Source: Cladosporium sp. IMV 00045 (lineage: Eukaryota; Ascomycota; Dothideomycetes; Cladosporiales; Cladosporiaceae). From it: DNA of 64,000 nucleotides. The position numbers were made by a program, and so were the translations under genes. Positions 46,069 through 59,025 of this stretch are shown here, one piece after another (the first letter of the stretch is position 1; every line of letters begins with the position of its first letter). The notes under the pieces were generated by a model. It saw nothing but the letters and a program-made list of their open reading frames with translations, searched no databases and was not told the origin of the DNA. The stretch is taken from the NCBI GenBank assembly GCA_001931905.2, contig MSJI02000697.1, forward strand, positions 1 to 64,000, read 5' to 3'.

Positions 46069-47183
46069 ATGTCTCCAACACCAACATCACCACACAACAA
46101 GCTCTCGCTCCCCGCAAGAGCTTCTTCCCACGACTCGACAGACGGCATCCGTAAGCGAGTATGCAAGGCTTGCGACAGGTGTCGACTGAAGAAGAGCAAA
46201 TGCGACGGATCAAGTCCATGCTCTCGATGCAAAGCAGACAACGCCATCTGCGTGTTCGGGTACGTGGTTCCTCATTCTTCTTGGATGGTCATCGAGGTCG
46301 ATGCTAACTGGATCGCAGAGAACGCAAACGATCACATGATAAACACTATCCCAAAGGCTATGTCGAGATGCTCGAACAACAGCAAGGTCAGCTCGTCTCA
46401 GGCCTCAAAGAAATGTACCACAGACTCCAGAAAGCCTCCGCCTGGGATGGCCCTGTGTTGGACGAGAGCACCGGACAGCCTCTCACCCACGACATTCTGT
46501 CAGCATTAGACCTCCTCGAACCAAAGCATGACGACAGCAACGAACCAGAAGTCTTCGAAGAGAACTGCGAAAAGCTGCAATCGAAAATGCTCGCAGACGG
46601 CGCGGGCTTTGCCCACCGACGAGGATCGATCAGTTCGGATTCCGAACACAGCCATCACGATCGACCCAAAACATCCTCACGCCACGACACGCCCGTGCAA
46701 CCCAAACCGTCGATCTTCAAGGAGAACCTGAGCTTCGCCAGCGCGGCCTCGTCACCACTCACGCAGAGTCCCATCCCTCAATCGAAACCCTTGAACGTCA
46801 TGCCATATCAAACCCTGCAGCCATCGTCAAGACCATCACCACTCAAAATGCCTTCAGCATACAACGACCCGCAACTATACGCACCCGAATGGGCGCAAGC
46901 ACTGGCAGACATGAGCGGCGATCCAAACTACCGGCAGAGATTCTCCATGCAGCAGCAACAACAACAACCAAACGACTTCGACAACCTGCTCTGGGATCCC
47001 TCAGCGCAAGCACCCATGGAATCGCCTTTCAGCCAACCAGCCTTCTTCAACCAGGCGCAACTGATCGGCAGCGGCAACGTCTTTGGGCTGTCTGACATCA
47101 ACGATCTGGGGACCAACCCCGCGGATGGCGGGATGGACTTTGACTTCAGCAAGTTCGTGCAGCAGACCGAAGTCATGACATGA
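46069..47183 (+). CDS. Zn2Cys6 transcription factor
   Basis: Fungal binuclear-cluster DNA-binding regulator, 351 residues. Exons 46069-46259 and 46319-47183; the 59-nt intron has donor GTACGT, branch GCTAAC and acceptor CGCAG. The cluster CKACDRCRLKKSKCDG followed by CSRCKADNAIC lies at about residues 32-60, with all six cysteines. The intron falls just after it, then GERKRSHDKHYPKGYVEMLE and a short coiled coil. The rest is Ser/Pro/Gln-rich with a Gln run and an acidic C-terminus that may activate transcription. There is no fungal-specific 'MHR' domain, so it is one of the short regulators. The target is unknown; it has no pathway genes beside it. Confidence 0.88.
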
Positions 47184-49383
47184 ACATGATCATTGCCTCT
47201 GTCAACACGTGCGAAAAATTGCTTCAGAGTTCCAGTCCGTATAATTCTTGTGTATTTATTACGATACGACACGCACAAATGCAGAAAATCGGCCAGGCAA
47301 GCCGTCCAGCCATTCAGCCCAATCCTTAGCTCTCCCAGTCCGCTGTTTGGGTCCCACAGTTTAGAAAGGGACAGAAACCCAAGAGAGCAGCGCCTATGAC
47401 CCAAGAGCTTTGAGGGCAAACCGCACCTCTGCGGCCGCAGAGCGGCTCCCGCGCGCGCGGAAATCGAAGCGCTCGCTGAAGTCAAGTTTCAGAGTCAGAG
47501 TCAGTTCAGCTTTGGCGCTTTTCGGGGCTGGGTGCGCGAGGTGGGAGGAGGACGGAGCTTCGTTGCTTCCTAAGTCCGACTCCGGGCCCGAGATAATTCC
47601 ACCTCCTGCCACTCCGGCCGAGGCACGAAGCCACACATCAGCAGAGACTTTTGCTTAACAATTCAATTCGAGATGGATATGGAGACCAACAGTACAGAGT
47701 TTTTTTCGATTATTTTGGGTCTGGCTTTTTTGCTTCTTTTGCTTGTCTTTCGTTGCGAGGGCCGTGTATGATATCATGCACGATGAACATAGAGGGTGGT
47801 TTTCATGTACTCCGTCCATAGCGTTCAAGCGAACAAATTACCCAGGATTATTCACACTCCACTCACTTCCAAGAAGGAAATCCAGAAAACCCGAGATTAC
47901 GGTCAGAGTTTCGATAACTTGCTCGTTCTCGTTCCCAACTCGCTAGTTTACTTTAACAATATGGGGCTTTTCCTCTCTTTGTTCACTTGGCGAGTGATAA
48001 GTTTTCATACGGTGGGTGTAGTCTATTGGCGCTTGTGTTGGGTTTGGCGAATTATGCCAGCGAGACCAGGGAATGGGCTGTCCTCATCGCTCGATGCGCT
48101 GGGCTGGGGAAGCTGGAGCCGGGTGCCCTGGCTGGCCTGATTGTCACGATGAGGGGATTTGCATTATTGTTCGCCATCGAGCTGCTTAACCGTCTAACCA
48201 GTCAATGACTACCTCCACCCATCGACGTCAAGACGACAGAGCAGAGAGGCAGAGTCTGGATCGCCCGCTGGAGATCCCTCCGTTGGCGTAACGGCTTTCT
48301 CTTACTGTACCAGACTCCTCAAAGGACAAGGGAGGAATCCGTTGGAGATTGGCGTTACTGGCTATGATGACCCCACGTCCAAGACGTGGTATTGGGTGCT
48401 ACTAGTGCCATCCTCGCCATTGTTTTCGACTTGCCGTTCGGGATCCTTGATATCATCGGTCAGGCTTTTCTGTCTCGGAGCTGGCCTGGAAGACCGAGAT
48501 CCAGCCATCTCTTGTGATACTCCACACCAGAGCTGCGTAGCTTAGGTATGCTATCAGCTCATCGGCTTGATAAGTACCTGACCGATTCCTCTCGCAAGAA
48601 CTGGCGATGTCGATTAGCTCCGAACATCAAGGTACCCGTCTCTCGTGTTTCAATGGTACAACTGTCAAGCTCCTCGGAGCTCTAGCTAGATGAAAAGAGC
48701 TAGGATGTCATTCGAGCTTGACCTCTACGAGCATTGTCAGCGAATCGTGCCGTGCATGCTTCAAAAGCATCGTCAGCATGAGCTAGCAGTCTGTCAGTAA
48801 TGATGCTGGCATCCGTCTCGCCCTCTGACATGCTTGAGCATTGATCCTGACGTAGCCGAAGACTGCTGTTGATCTGCAGACGAATCCTGGAGCGTGATGC
48901 GTGTCTCCCGTGGGGAATCAAGGTTCGCTTTCTCAACGGCGCGTGGGTGGCTGGTGCTGGTGTGCTGGAGGGTGGCTTCTGCGCGCGGTTTGCTGGACTT
49001 GCCGACGGAAGTGTGAGACACGAAAGACACCTGCTCTCGGCTGAGAAGTGGGCATACCATCGACGTGCTCAGAACTTCCATCATGCCGGGTTATATTCAT
49101 CAGTTGTCGGCTGTGTGGCAGTCTTCACAATTCAGCCTCCTTCACAGAAATCCACCAAACAACATCATTGACCCCACCAAGCTGGAGATTTGCCCCTCCA
49201 CGTTCAGCCTGAATGCAACCCACCGAAACATCGGCTCCACGCCATGTGTGAAGAAGAGGCGCCCACGTTCTCACAAACGGGCAAAAGGACAAGTATTCCC
49301 TATCTCTTTCATAGTCCTCCGTATTCATACTCCCATCTAAACGCCCTCAACAAACCCCGTCGCATCACAACACACCCACAACC
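47184..49383. other. Gene-poor stretch, 2.2 kb
   Basis: No gene is supported. The open frames are short and without domains. Its right end should contain the promoter of the epimerase gene. Confidence 0.55.
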
Positions 49384-50456
49384 ATGTCGCTCGACAAACA
49401 GTTCTCCGACTCCTTCACTTTCCTGCCTCAGGGCGGCATCATCCAAGAGTTCAAGATCGCAGGCACGAATGTCGTCCTCGGCTTTCCCTCTGCAGACTCC
49501 TACCGCACCGAGCACAACCCTTTCTTCGGCGAGAACATCGGCCGCGTCGCGAACCGCATCTCAGGCGGCAAAATCAACAACCTCAACGGCAAGAGCTACG
49601 ACCTGGCCGTCAACAACGGCCCGAACACTCTGCACGGCGGCGCTGTGGGCTGGGGAAAGAAGGACTTCGAGGGCCCGACGCCGGTCAACAGAAATGGCAA
49701 GGAGAGCGTTCTGTTCAAGTACTTGAGCAAGGACGGCGAGGAGGGCTTCCCTGGTACTGTGGAGATGAGGCTGTGGTATATGCCGTCTGTCGAGACTGTC
49801 GATGGCGTTGAGAAGACGAGCTTGGAGATCGAGTATGAAGTTGAGCTTGTCGGCGATGAGGTCGAGGAGACTGTTGTTGCCCTCACAAACCACAGGTAAG
49901 GATGCGCGACACGTACCATATGGAAAGGCGCGATCTAATCATGCTTTGACATAGCTACTTCAACATCTCCGGCGGCCCAACAATCGAAGGCACCCGCGCC
50001 ACCGTCTCGACGAACCTCCACCAAGTCGTAGACGACAACGCCATCCCCACAGGCGCCATCGAACCCTACCCCGAATTCAACGCGAACGAAGAATTCACCC
50101 TGGGCGCCGAAACCCCCAAACCCGACCACTGCTTCATCGTCAACCCAGACCCGTCCAGCGTGCCCATCGACACGCGCTCGCAGCCTCTCAACAAGCTCAT
50201 CAGCCTCTACCACCCTAACACGAAGCTGCACTTCGAGGCGCTGAGCACCGAGCCCGCCTTCCAGTTCTACGCGGGCAAGTTCATCAACGTCCCGGAAATG
50301 GACGGCTCCCCCGCCAGAGGCCCCAGGAGCGGCATGTGCATTGAGGCGAGCAGGTATGTCAACGCCGTCAACGAGGAGAAGTGGAGGGGTATGGTGGTTC
50401 TTAAGAAGGGGCAGACCTACGGTAGCAGGACTGTGTACCGTGGCTGGAAGGCGTGA
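49384..50456 (+). CDS. Aldose 1-epimerase (galactose mutarotase)
   Basis: Interconverts alpha and beta anomers of aldohexoses, first step toward the Leloir pathway, in the cytosol. Exons 49384-49895 and 49955-50456 (donor GTAAGG, acceptor CATAG), 337 residues. Family landmarks: GENIGRVANRI, NTLHGGAVGWGKKDF (catalytic His region), LTNHSYFNISGG rebuilt over the intron, DHCF, and the C-terminal SGMCIEASRYVNAVNEEKW that carries the catalytic Glu. No signal peptide. The length is that of a stand-alone mutarotase, not of a Gal10 fusion. Confidence 0.95.
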
Positions 50457-53192
50457 GGAACCATGAATGAATTTTTGACCAACTGGTCAGTGATTGTTGA
50501 TTGTTGATTTCATTGGATCCATCATTTGGCGTCTGGCATATCATTTTGGATGAGACCATTCGGCTCTGGGAGAGAGCCGACTTCACGCCCACCAGATACG
50601 GCAAAATGCAAACGAGAAATGAAACTTGACGAACACCGTGGTCGCAGCGCATGCTGCCATCGGTGAACACGACCTCACTTCCCGCGACACCTGACGCGTC
50701 GTTGACATTATCAAATACCGAGGCTCATTGCATTCCGAGAATTTTCCAGAGCAGCACACTTGACTCCAACAGAGAGCAAGATTAGTGATCGAGGCTATGA
50801 TTCCAGTAAACAATGCACGTTCCAGCCTCATTGAATATCAATAGCCCAAACTCTCCCGAATCGCCGTCAAAGTCCTACCTCCGTACGGAGGTAGCGACAC
50901 ATCCTCAAACCCACTCCTCAAGACCCCACTTCAACCCAGTGACGATGCCCACGTCAACAAATCAACAATAAACGACATCATCCAGATTTACCTCAAGGCA
51001 TAAAGAAACAAGCCTTCAAATGCAGGCTAGTAATCCCAACCAGCCACGTGTGCTGCGAGCCAACCTTAACCATACTCAACATTTCCCCCAAGAATGGAGC
51101 TTCCATGTGGCTGCTACTAAGCGCATGCATACCATCCCGCAGCCACTGACCTGCTCTGCCTCTTGAGCCTCCGAATGGTCGTAATGGTCATGTCAAAAAA
51201 CGATTGATCTGGAACGTCTCCATGTGGGGATCTCAACCTTGACCAATCTGAAGACAAGTGGATTTGAGATTCAGTCAAACGTTCGCCGGCTTCGAAGTCC
51301 TAGTGGAAATTCGGCGAAAGCCTCTTTTGAAGTATCTTCGATGTGTGAAGAGAGTTGGTGGAAATAACCGGTTAGGTTGAGAGAGGCTGCAAATGCTTGA
51401 CCTGCCAAAGAAAACGCCACCTGGCGAATAGCGACATCATCTTTCTTCGCTGCAGAGTCAGTTCGTAGCACGGGTATCGGTGGTGGATCTTCTTCCATCG
51501 CGTCGAAAGTCAACACTACTCGTACGCAGCAAGAGTACTGTACCAACCAAGCCATGGAAAGGCAAACCCGCACATGCAAATACAACCGTGCGCACATCTT
51601 ATCAAGCAAAATAGAACGGCCTCGACCGTCTCCCACGCTCGCTCATTGACATCTGGAATCCATCGTGCGTTCGCCTCAAAAACATAAAATCATGACAATG
51701 ACGTACAGGGCTGACAATGAACAGAAATGCCCCCCAACGGTTTTCTCTCTGCGCCGAGAAAGTCTAAGTATTACGATAATATGCGTATTTGATCCATGCC
51801 CGCGCGCGCGCCGCATCGAAGCTTGTGAGGCTCCGCGGAATCTAGCATTAGCATTGAAGTGAAAGATTATGCAATGCAAATGCATGCATGCTTTCGTTCG
51901 GCTGCATGGAAGGGAAACTCCACTCGTTCGTTTGTCTCCGATGCGAGCGAGGGTGTGGAGATGTCATTATTCGTGCGAGATCAAGGAAATGTGCACATGA
52001 GTGGATGTTTGCCTTTTTGGCGTGTATGTGTATGTGTATGTGTGTGCAGTTTTTGCCGAGAAGATTTGTGTGGTGATTAATCATGGAATTCATCAGATGT
52101 GCTTGGTAAGCATGCTCTCAAGATTTCAACGACTGCAGAAGATCACAAACAGGCGTTGCAACCATGACAAACTGTTGTGCAGTGTGAGTAGATAACATGT
52201 ACAGCATATCCATTCGCCAATAACACTGCCTTCATACCAAGACCACAACCCCCGTCGCCCTGTGGCAGCCATAGCAGGAAACCCTACTTTTCTTCTTCGC
52301 GATAGTGTTTTGGAGGCGCAGGCACTAGAAGCACATTAATGCAGCCACTTTAGATAGCCAGGAAAGCCAACACAGATCGTATCAAGACCATGCGGGCACG
52401 CATTATTTGAACCAAAGCAAAGCCAATCTGGACATCGTAAGAACGATCTACGATTCCAGCAAAAACAAAGAGAGTCGCCGTTCGATATCCACAAATCCCA
52501 GGTCCGGAACCGCCAATGCCACATTTCACTAGTTTCCGATACTTCTCGGATCATGCCAGCTGCCGTCCATCTGCCTGTTATTCTATGCGCAAAGGGCTCG
52601 CTCCCGAGGCTCCGTTCTGAAGAGCCGTCACATCGTCGCAATCGACCTCGGCACTTTTCCCTTACTAGCCTCCATCTAAAGGACATGTTCCTCCTTCCAG
52701 AAGGCGGTCCGCCCTCATAAGCTCGTGATCGCGGACATGGGTCCTTCGCCTCGCTGATCTTCCGCCATCCGCGTGCACGCAGCCCGCAGTTTTTGGGGTG
52801 TCCGTTGTGAGGGTTTCTGGGAAGTGGAGTTGTGGGATAGCGGATGTTGTTTTTGTCTATTGCCCAATTCTTGGAATAACGCCGTTCATGTGAGGGCAGG
52901 AATAGACGAGTGTCGGAATTTCGGTGCCTGATGGCTTGCATAAATGGTCGTTGTGGAGTTAGGATGCGGACTTACAGCTTTTGTGAGACTGGCATGGTAG
53001 GTGTTCGAGGGGGTAATTTATGTAGGGCAAGGGCAAGGGAAACAGGTGGTGTATTCAGAAACCGTGAAGAGTGGTAAGAGTATGGCAGGGCTATACTCGA
53101 TCATATCCGTAGAGTTTACTGAGAGATTGTTGGCAAGAGATCCAACGAGTTGGGACGTGAGTTGATCCATTCATTCTATACAATTCCAATCC
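50457..53192. other. Gene-poor stretch, 2.7 kb
   Basis: No gene is supported with confidence. Two minus-strand open frames (51271-51636 and 52336-52941) lack recognisable domains. A TG-rich microsatellite lies at about 52022-52050. Confidence 0.5.
52022..52050 (+). repeat. GTGTAT/GT microsatellite
   Basis: Several GTGTAT units followed by GT repeats in the gene-poor stretch downstream of the epimerase. Confidence 0.85.
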
Positions 53193-56100
53193 CTAACGTT
53201 CTTGATCTACCAGAGTACTGGAGTCCAGCAGATCTTCCAAAAGACTCCTCCGATACGAGGCAGGATCTGGGGATTCGATACTGTATGTGCTCTCGTACGC
53301 GTTGATGCTCAATTGGCTGAGGAACGGCCGCATGACTGCCTTTGCAAAGTCTTCTGTTGCCATTGCCTTGATGTCCTCCTTGTCGTAGTTCATGTCAGCC
53401 CCGAAGAGCACCCTGGGTTGTCCTTCAGCTGAGTTCTGTGCTGTTAGAGTAGGCGTTGGTAATGAGTCGTCCCCTGCTTCGAGGCTGAGGTGCTCGGCGA
53501 GTTGGTCTGCGAGTGCTGCGGGCGTCCATCCTGGTGGATGATAGACCGCATCAGTGGTGTCGGTAACATAGAGCCATTCGTGGAGCTGGAACTCATCGGG
53601 ACCAAGAGCGACTAGTAAGTCGAGTAGCTTGCCTGCTTGTAGGAGGGTGAGGTTTGTGAAACCTGTATTGCGTCCGTCACTGGGAGCCAGACTTGCGAAC
53701 GCAGATTGCAACTGATCATTCAGGAGCGGCCATAACGGGGCAAAGTTGACTGGACTCGATGACAGTATGAGGGCACGATACAACATGAACAGCTCAGCCT
53801 TGATCGTTGAAGAAGGCGATGAGGATGTGCTTGCTTCGAAGAGTTCAGCAAGCTTCTCTTCGATCTGCTGCATATGGGCCGCATAGCTGTCAGGCGGTGA
53901 CGCCAGAAGCAACAGACACAAGCGTCGCAGAATGAATTGCGTTTCGCTATCAGCCTTGAGCCTGGCTGCTGCTGCGCCCACGCCAAACATGATGCCGGCA
54001 CTGGATGGAGGCGCAAGTCTGGACAGCAGCTCATTAACGCGTTCTTTGTCACCCTGGGACCATTGTTGCAGCACGGGAAACCAATAACGCTCAGCGACAT
54101 CCGCGGGCGAATCCAGGAAGCGAGGGCTGTTGAATGCATCGAGTACGTCTCTCCTCCACGACTTGGCTGTAGGCGCTTTCCGCGTCATGCGAACGAGGAG
54201 ACTGAGGAGATCCGGAGTCACTGTGTTGGGAAACGCTTTGGCGTGGAAGGCAGGCGAGATCAGGCTTGTCGAAATGGTGTTGATGACGCTCGTGATGCGG
54301 TCGACTGAGTCCAGGATACTTTCAATCTTGGCGACGATATGTTTCAGTATGACCACGATGTCCATGTTGCGCCTTCCGATAGAAAGGTCGGTCTCTAATG
54401 TGTCGGTGCCAGACTGCGCGTTGTGTTCGATGTATGAGCTGAAAGGAGACGCCGCAAAGGTCGCAGACAACAATCTCGAAAAATTGTCTCCAAGCTCTCT
54501 TCTCATCTTGCGTTGATCGCCATAGTTTGTGTTGTCTAACTTTTCGGCGAGGATCAGGGTCACCCAGAGCAGAGCCGGCAGGATCTGGCGGAAGGGTAGT
54601 GGGTTGGAAAGGACGTCGCGCATGAAGGCAGTGCAGTCTGGCCAAATCTCATCGGTCGCATCGTCTTCCACTGTCTCGAGGTAAGCAGTGAAGAATGCTA
54701 CAACATCTGAAGCCGACAAATCAGATGTCAAACTAGATTGAAGTGATGGTGACATGTGATTTGCTTTTGTTCGGTTACACAGCGCATCCAAGATAGCTGG
54801 TACGACGCTCTTCGGTCTCGAGACGGCCAGGACATGCAGCAAGCTAAGAACAGCACTGCCTTCAGATGCGGTGGGAGCTTGAGACCACATTGTCATCACT
54901 ACCTCCAAACTCTCCAAAGGCTCCACGGCGAACACCTGTTCAAGCATTGACCTTGTCCTGTTGCGCAACCGATGTGCATAGTAAGATGTAGTCGCTGCGT
55001 TGTAGCGATCACTGACTTCAGTCTCTGGGCCCCGCGCTGACCACATCCAAATGTTCACACATATCCGGATAGCATCCTGGAAAGCGAGAATGACTGTCAA
55101 CCGGCTATTCGCTTTTGCAGTCCTGCTTGGGGCAGGCGCTTGCGATTTGAACGCACTCGACGCCATCGATCCAAGCACACTATGAGCTCCTTCGGATGCC
55201 TTTCGTTGAGGCTCAGGGTCTTCCTCTTCGATTTGGTCGTGAGATTCAGCAAGCAACATGTTGAGACCTTCGAGGAGCTTGAGGATAGTAAGGTCTGGCG
55301 AGAAAGCTTGACTGTCCGCGCCTTTATCGGAAACAGCCTTTAGCTGTTCAAGAGTGTGGCGCAGCTGATCGCAGAATGTGTCTACTAGAGGAATCAAGTT
55401 TGTCAAGAGCATATCCCCGAAGAACGGCAGGCTTGATGCGAGGAAGTCAAGCCAAGCATCCATGTGTGTTCTTATTGATGGGGAGGCGAACCCGTCGCGT
55501 AAGGCTTCTAACAGTCGCGACGGCGGTTTGTATGGACCATGATCTTGCATAGCGGCTTGCTCCTCACGAGGTGCAACGCTAGGTCGTCTGCCTGAATCGA
55601 GAGAAAACTTTCGCCGACTGCCTACAGAATCAGGGCTTGGCGCAGGAAGCTGACGAAGGCCCATGGAAAGTATCGCTAGATCCAAGAGCGATGTCTGCGA
55701 GACGTTTTGATCGAGAGAAAGCGAGGCTCGTATCTTCCCAAGCAATAGATCCTCGAGCTCAAGCGTCTTGACGCGGAGCTTGATTGGGTGAGGCCCAGAT
55801 AGCAGAGAATGCAGAATTGATACGGCATGCTCGTTCAAGGTGGGTGAGGTTTCGTTCTTTCCCAGTAGTTGCACGCAGTGAGTAGCCAGCCATGTGACAG
55901 CATCACTGTCGTTGTAGCCAGAACTTTGAGGCAAACGCATCTCATCCAGACCTTGCCACATCATCTCCTCGTCAAGTTTTAAAATCGCCTCGACGTGTCC
56001 TAACAAATACTCGAGCTCTCTGTTTCGTTGTTTGAGGTTGCGCGCCACTGTTGCAGGATGAGGTTGATCGACCTTTTTCTTATCGTCAAGGAGCACTACC

Positions 56101-58725
56101 AGTTGGGCAAACAGAATTTGGAACACTAAGCCCATGCTGCCTGGGCTTACAAGAAGGTTGCTGACGACACTTTGAGCGGCAACTTTAGGATCGCTCAAGA
56201 TGTCCAGAGATAGAAGCAATGGTCCAGAGAGTATATCTTGGCGTCGTGGCCATGAATCGAAATGAGTTGATACTGCGCTCCCACGGCGTGACAGGCCTCG
56301 ACCTTCCTGCTTTGATGCGGACGGCTGAAAGGGCAGGGTATGAGCCCAAAGAGTGGTAAATCTCCAGATACATTCCATGCGCTCGTTGTCGCTGATTGAC
56401 GTGGGTGACGATGATTTCTGCATGAGCTCGCTGAGGCCTGCTTTCACGGTGCTCCCGGGCTTCACGAGTTCGTCAAGTTGCCATATGAGTCTGACAGCTT
56501 CAACATGGTGTTTTGCCCGCGTGGGTGATAAGTAGTTCCATAGTTGCCCAAGCAAGACACTTTCTAGAACTTCGAGCTGCTGCTTCACGTCTTCCATATC
56601 TGAGGTGCGGGCGGCCAAAGACGTCAGTAAAGTGATCACAGATGTGATAGATGAGAATGGTAGAATTTGTCCCATAGGGAGAGCCGCATCGGTACGAAGC
56701 CCTTGCATGAGTGCCTCTACAGGTAGGCGTTGTTTCTCCGGTAATTTCGACAAAAGGTTAGATGTAACCTGCACTCCCTTTGCGAATACATCAGGCCTTT
56801 CAATCATTTGAATGCTTAGTACAGCGAAGATGTTTTGCACCAGGATGTCTGCCAGCTCCGGCGGAGATGGCACACCGGATCTGCCCTCAGAGGTCAGTCC
56901 TTCGTAATATTGTTTGACCGCACGTCGAAGGTTCGGTGTAGGCACGTTGACGGGAGAGCCTCCATTAGCTTGGTTATTAGAGAGGGCGAATGACCTTGGC
57001 GGGACTGGCTCCAACAGTACCATGGCGCAGTCGGTCAAATCAGAGAGTCTTTCCGAGTCAGCATTGCTCGACGATTTGATAAACTCCAGTAGATACCCAG
57101 CAATGAGGGGCATATGTACTGTGATCATTTCTTCTTCTCTCACGTTGAAGTTGTGCAAGACCCATTTGAAGAAGTTGACACTGTCGTGAGAGTTTTGCTG
57201 GCTCTCTGTGGCATCTCGTACCACTTTGAACAGCTCACTCCAGATGAGTCTACTTTCAGTACCGTCAAAGAACAAGCTAGCACTTCTGATAGCATCGGCC
57301 GATTCCTCGCGGCTAGCCTTGCTGCTGTACGCATAGACACTCCTCATAGCAGGCAGAAATAGTCTGGGTACCAGAACCCCGCCGATCTCCCAGCGATCCA
57401 TGAGCGAAAGACAAATACGGAATGGCCGCGCCTTCTCGACTGGACGGACATCTTGGCGTTCTAGCATCCCTTTCAAGCAGCGTTCAACTGTTGCCTGGCC
57501 AAATTTCCTGAAATGATGAAATTGCTGAGAATCGTCGCTTTGAAAGGGCTCATTCTGCTCAGTAGCTGGTGATGTGCTTCCCTTTTCCTTTGGTTCTGGG
57601 CCTAGCAACCAGGACCATACACGTCGGTTCAGGCTCATGTCTCGCCTCAAGAGTACGTTCATTGCCGCGGTAGTAAGCCTGTCAAAGTCTGACTGGCCCA
57701 CACGTTCTTGTAGCACGGGGGAAGCAAGAGGAAGATGTGTCACCAGAAGGTCCAGGAAGCCTCTCTGTATCAGAGGCTGCGTGTCAGACAAGCCACACGC
57801 GAAAGCTCGGATCAGTAACCCAGACTCGGGCATGAGGGCAGCTTCGGCAGCAGATGACAGGCTTGTATTGTGATCGCCATTTGAGGATTGCGATGACTTG
57901 ACGCCACCAAAACTGGGCAGATGGCGCGAAAGGTAGTTCAATGCTCCCTGGCGTCTAGAAGGACTGGTGATGATCGCAAGGAATAGGCATTGCCAGAAGT
58001 AGCCGTCATTTTCTGATGGCTGGTGTTGTTGGTCTCGGTGAGAGCCAAAAACACGCTCTAGCTTGGACAGAATAGAGATTGCCTGCTCAAAATCCTCGCT
58101 GGTTTCATCTTCCAAAGCAGGCAATATGCTGAGGACCAGGGACTTCAACACTGGGCGAAGAACGTTCGGATCAAGGCGAACCACGTAGTTTTGCAACAAG
58201 TCATACAGACCAGGTCTGGTCGACAATGAAGCAAATGAAAGTACCCCTGAGAGACCTGGCAGGAAATCATGCAGATGCTCGGACACGTATTCCCTTCCAA
58301 AAGTCGCAAAGATGTAGGCGTACACTTCGAGCGCTTTCTGATGAACTCCGGAAGGGAGGGCTGGGTTCAGGCATTGCGCAAGCTTTGATGCGATGCCGGA
58401 ACTATGAGGTAGTGTTGAAATATCTTTGCCATGACTTTGAATGGCTTTCAGTAGTCTGCTGAGGAAAGCAATGTAATCGGCCCATTCCTCGGGCGCTGTT
58501 TCCCAAGTGCTGAGGGCGCGGTCTATGATGGCTGCATATCTCCGCAAGCCTTTGTCATCTTTGATCAAGACTGCACGGTCATCAGTGAATTTCTACATTA
58601 TAATTGCTGATTTCAACGAGCATACCGTCTTCTGCCGTTTGACGCGCTATACGCGGGACGGGCGATGCTGTCCGCGAGCTTGTTGGAGAGACTGAACGCC
58701 TGCCACTCAGTGATCCGAGATTCAT
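53193..58725 (-). CDS. dop1: Dopey family protein Dop1
   Basis: Very large peripheral protein of Golgi and endosomes that acts with the Mon2 and Neo1 flippase system in endosome-to-Golgi recycling; in fungi DopA is also needed for morphogenesis. Exons 58725-58626 and 58570-53193, joined in phase 1 (donor GTATGC, acceptor GTGCAG), 1825 residues. Exon 1 supplies only MNLGSLSGRRSVSPTSSR and 15 more residues, the Ser/Pro lead-in; exon 2 starts VLIKDDKGLRRYAAIIDRAL. The Dopey N-terminal domain covers about residues 35-330 (EEWADYIAFLSRLLKAIQ, ALEVYAYIFATFGREY, LSSRPGLYDLLQ-like segment). The rest is armadillo-like helices. The 5.4-kb frame has no break. Divergent from mon1. Confidence 0.95.
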
Positions 58726-59025
58726 GGTGAATGTTCGATTTTGTTACGCCTCCGACGGGAGGTGAAATGGGTTTACCGCATCTCGCGATCTGATATAATG
58801 TGTTGGAAATGGTTGTTTTAGAAACAAGGAGAGAGTCCGTGAGGCAACACCTTGCTTGATTCGCGCTGCCTGGACCAATCTCATGAGACTTGGCGTGGAG
58901 AACCAACGGTCGCGCTTCGTAGAGTGCATCATCATCCTTCAAGACGTCAATGCGACATTTGCAAGTACAACACCGTGTCTGCATCACCCGCGAGGTCAAT
59001 CGCTCAATGCTGCCATTCCAGGCAA
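58726..59025. promoter_or_regulatory. Shared divergent promoter, dop1/mon1
   Basis: Exactly 300 bp separate the two start codons, which must both be driven from here. I cannot assign specific sites. Confidence 0.6.

Noticed and set aside
51271..51636. Minus-strand open frame, 121 codons
   Set aside because: No recognised domain, no splice context and ordinary shadow-like composition; could be an exon, but I cannot support it.
52336..52941. Minus-strand open frame, 201 codons
   Set aside because: Arg/Ser/Trp-rich with no domain or conservation I can recognise; likely a chance frame.
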